Assembly: GCF_017355935.1 (NCBI RefSeq)
Contig: NZ_JAFIQT010000005.1
Location: forward strand, 62,001-126,000
DNA: 64,000 nucleotides
Direction of reading: 5' to 3'
Source of the DNA: Telluribacter humicola
GTDB taxonomy: Bacteria > Bacteroidota > Bacteroidia > Cytophagales > Spirosomataceae
Shown: piece by piece, positions 63,192 through 64,000 of the stretch
Numbering within the stretch: the first letter of the stretch is position 1
How the letters are laid out: every line of letters begins with the position of its first letter
The notes under the pieces: model-generated
Told to the model about the DNA's origin: nothing
Database searches by the model: none
What the model saw: the letters and a program-made list of their open reading frames with translations, nothing else
Translations under genes and position numbers: made by a program

Positions 63192-64000
63192 TTATGTTAG
63201 GGCAACTTTTTTTGGTTGATCATTATATTTGACGAGCCAGTGGTACAGCTTCTCCACCCCTTCCCATGCCGTTACGCGGGGCTTCCATCCGGTCTCGGTC
63301 TGGAAGCGGGTAGTGTCTGATACATAGTATCGCTGATCACCCGGACGCCACTGGTCAAAGTTTACCTCTATTTTCTCTCCGTGTAGCTCCTGAATGTGAT
63401 CAATGAGCTGTAACAAACTAATGGTATTGGCAGGACCTCCACCCATATTGAAGGCTTTTCCATTCAGATGATCCATCTGCTCGCGAACCATCAGCATGGC
63501 TTTGATAAGGTCCTCAACAAACAGGACATCGCGTACCTGCTTGCCATCTCCGTAAATGTTAATGGGCTGGCCCTGCAGGGCTTTCAACAGGAAGTGCGCG
63601 ATCCAGCCCTGGTCTTCGGTACCAAACTGGTGGGGCCCGTAGATGCAGCTCATCCGGAACACGACTGCTTTCAGGCCATAGGTACGTACATAATCCAGGA
63701 TATAGCTATCGGCGATACCTTTGGAGCAGCCGTAGGGACTATGGAAATCCAGCGGACGCAGCTCACTAATGCCACTGTCGCGGATCAGTGGCTCCTCGGG
63801 TTCATATCGGTTATTCTTAATAACAAGTTGTAGATCTTCTAAACCTCCATATACCTTATTAGTAGAGGTAAATAGCAGCGGGGGCTGATGGGATGACATG
63901 CGGATCGCTTCCAGTACATTGAGTGTACCACGGGCATTGACGTCGAAGTCCATGACCGGCAGGTTACAGCTCGTAGTAACGGCTACCTGTGCCGCGAAGT
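63192..64000 (-). CDS. NAD-dependent epimerase, CDP-paratose 2-epimerase-like (partial at right edge)
   Basis: The frame is open at the right edge; the N-terminal Rossmann motif lies outside. The first visible residues, FAAQVAVTTSCNLPVMDFDVNARGTLNVLEA, are the NAD-site region; an internal Met 16 residues further on is not the start. The catalytic SPYGCSKGIAD (Tyr-x3-Lys) and the signature CIYGPHQFGTEDQGWIAHFLLKALQGQPINIYGDGKQVRDVLFVEDLIKAM match CDP-tyvelose/paratose 2-epimerases (RfbE). It should epimerise a nucleotide sugar, feeding the glycosyltransferases downstream. It is the first visible gene of the operon; further genes may lie to the right. Confidence 0.9.
   Translation of the reverse strand, partial: FAAQVAVTTSCNLPVMDFDVNARGTLNVLEAIRMSSHQPPLLFTSTNKVYGGLEDLQLVIKNNRYEPEEPLIRDSGISELRPLDFHSPYGCSKGIADSYILDYVRTYGLKAVVFRMSCIYGPHQFGTEDQGWIAHFLLKALQGQPINIYGDGKQVRDVLFVEDLIKAMLMVREQMDHLNGKAFNMGGGPANTISLLQLIDHIQELHGEKIEVNFDQWRPGDQRYYVSDTTRFQTETGWKPRVTAWEGVEKLYHWLVKYNDQPKKVALT

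Noticed and set aside
1-64000. Search for tRNA, rRNA, CRISPR arrays, insertion sequences and prophage genes
   Set aside because: No cloverleaf-like sequence, direct-repeat array, transposase, integrase or phage structural gene was recognised on either strand.

Overview
The window looks like a chromosomal segment of a Bacteroidota bacterium, most likely order Cytophagales (Spirosoma/Dyadobacter-like). This is inference from gene families: an FtsX-type ABC permease with the N-terminal permease prefix domain paired with PadR, a PVC-type haem/HEAT dehydrogenase, DUF2911, DUF5009, Tat-exported TIM-barrel isomerases, SPW/VKOR proteins and a thioredoxin-reductase-like ferredoxin-NADP reductase. Shine-Dalgarno sequences are weak, as expected for the phylum. 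I see no tRNA, rRNA, CRISPR array, insertion sequence, integrase or phage gene. Most intergenic regions carry clean hairpin terminators, many bidirectional.

Layout. 0-7.1 kb: a left-truncated ABC permease translationally coupled to PadR, DUF1801, MscS, and a DHA2 multidrug transporter with a small membrane protein. 7.3-15 kb: a 50-residue single-helix membrane protein, Tat-exported PhoX phosphatase, a secreted beta-helix protein, type II NADH dehydrogenase, an MDR quinone-oxidoreductase-like enzyme, and an EthD gene interrupted by an in-frame TAA at codon 8. 15.3-18 kb: a metal efflux pair (UreH/NicO-like membrane protein and a His-rich Zn/Cd/Pb P-type ATPase). 18-25.7 kb: DUF5009 acyltransferase-like protein, MFS, then a divergent acid-sugar locus (four-carbon acid-sugar kinase facing a DenD-like dehydrogenase plus GntP permease), and an aldo/keto reductase. 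25.7-41.3 kb: subtilisin, luciferase-like monooxygenase, secreted unknown, two Tat-type xylose-isomerase-like proteins, PVC-type haem protein, GH5-like hydrolase, YgiD dioxygenase, a six-repeat tectonin-like protein, RtcB, DUF2254.

41.5-54.8 kb is a redox and copper region: two paralogous SPW-VKOR-SPW membrane proteins, a sterol-desaturase-like protein, a yellow/MRJP-like propeller, a three-subunit molybdenum aldehyde oxidoreductase (paoABC type), a small HMA metal-binding protein, a 19-Cys Csp-type four-helix bundle, DUF2911, and a ferredoxin/FNR pair with a LysR regulator upstream.

55.9-64 kb (running off the right edge) is a tight minus-strand operon: methyltransferase, three tandem CgeB-like glycosyltransferases, a GT4 glycosyltransferase, a Gfo/Idh/MocA oxidoreductase, a zinc alcohol dehydrogenase and a CDP-paratose-2-epimerase-like SDR. 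It looks like an uncharacterised glycoside or oligosaccharide biosynthesis system and is the best candidate here for undescribed biology. Other leads are the Met/His-rich VKOR protein beside copper genes, the EthD nonsense codon, a terminator stranded between divergent genes (possible small RNA), and a palindromic element at the acid-sugar divergent promoter.
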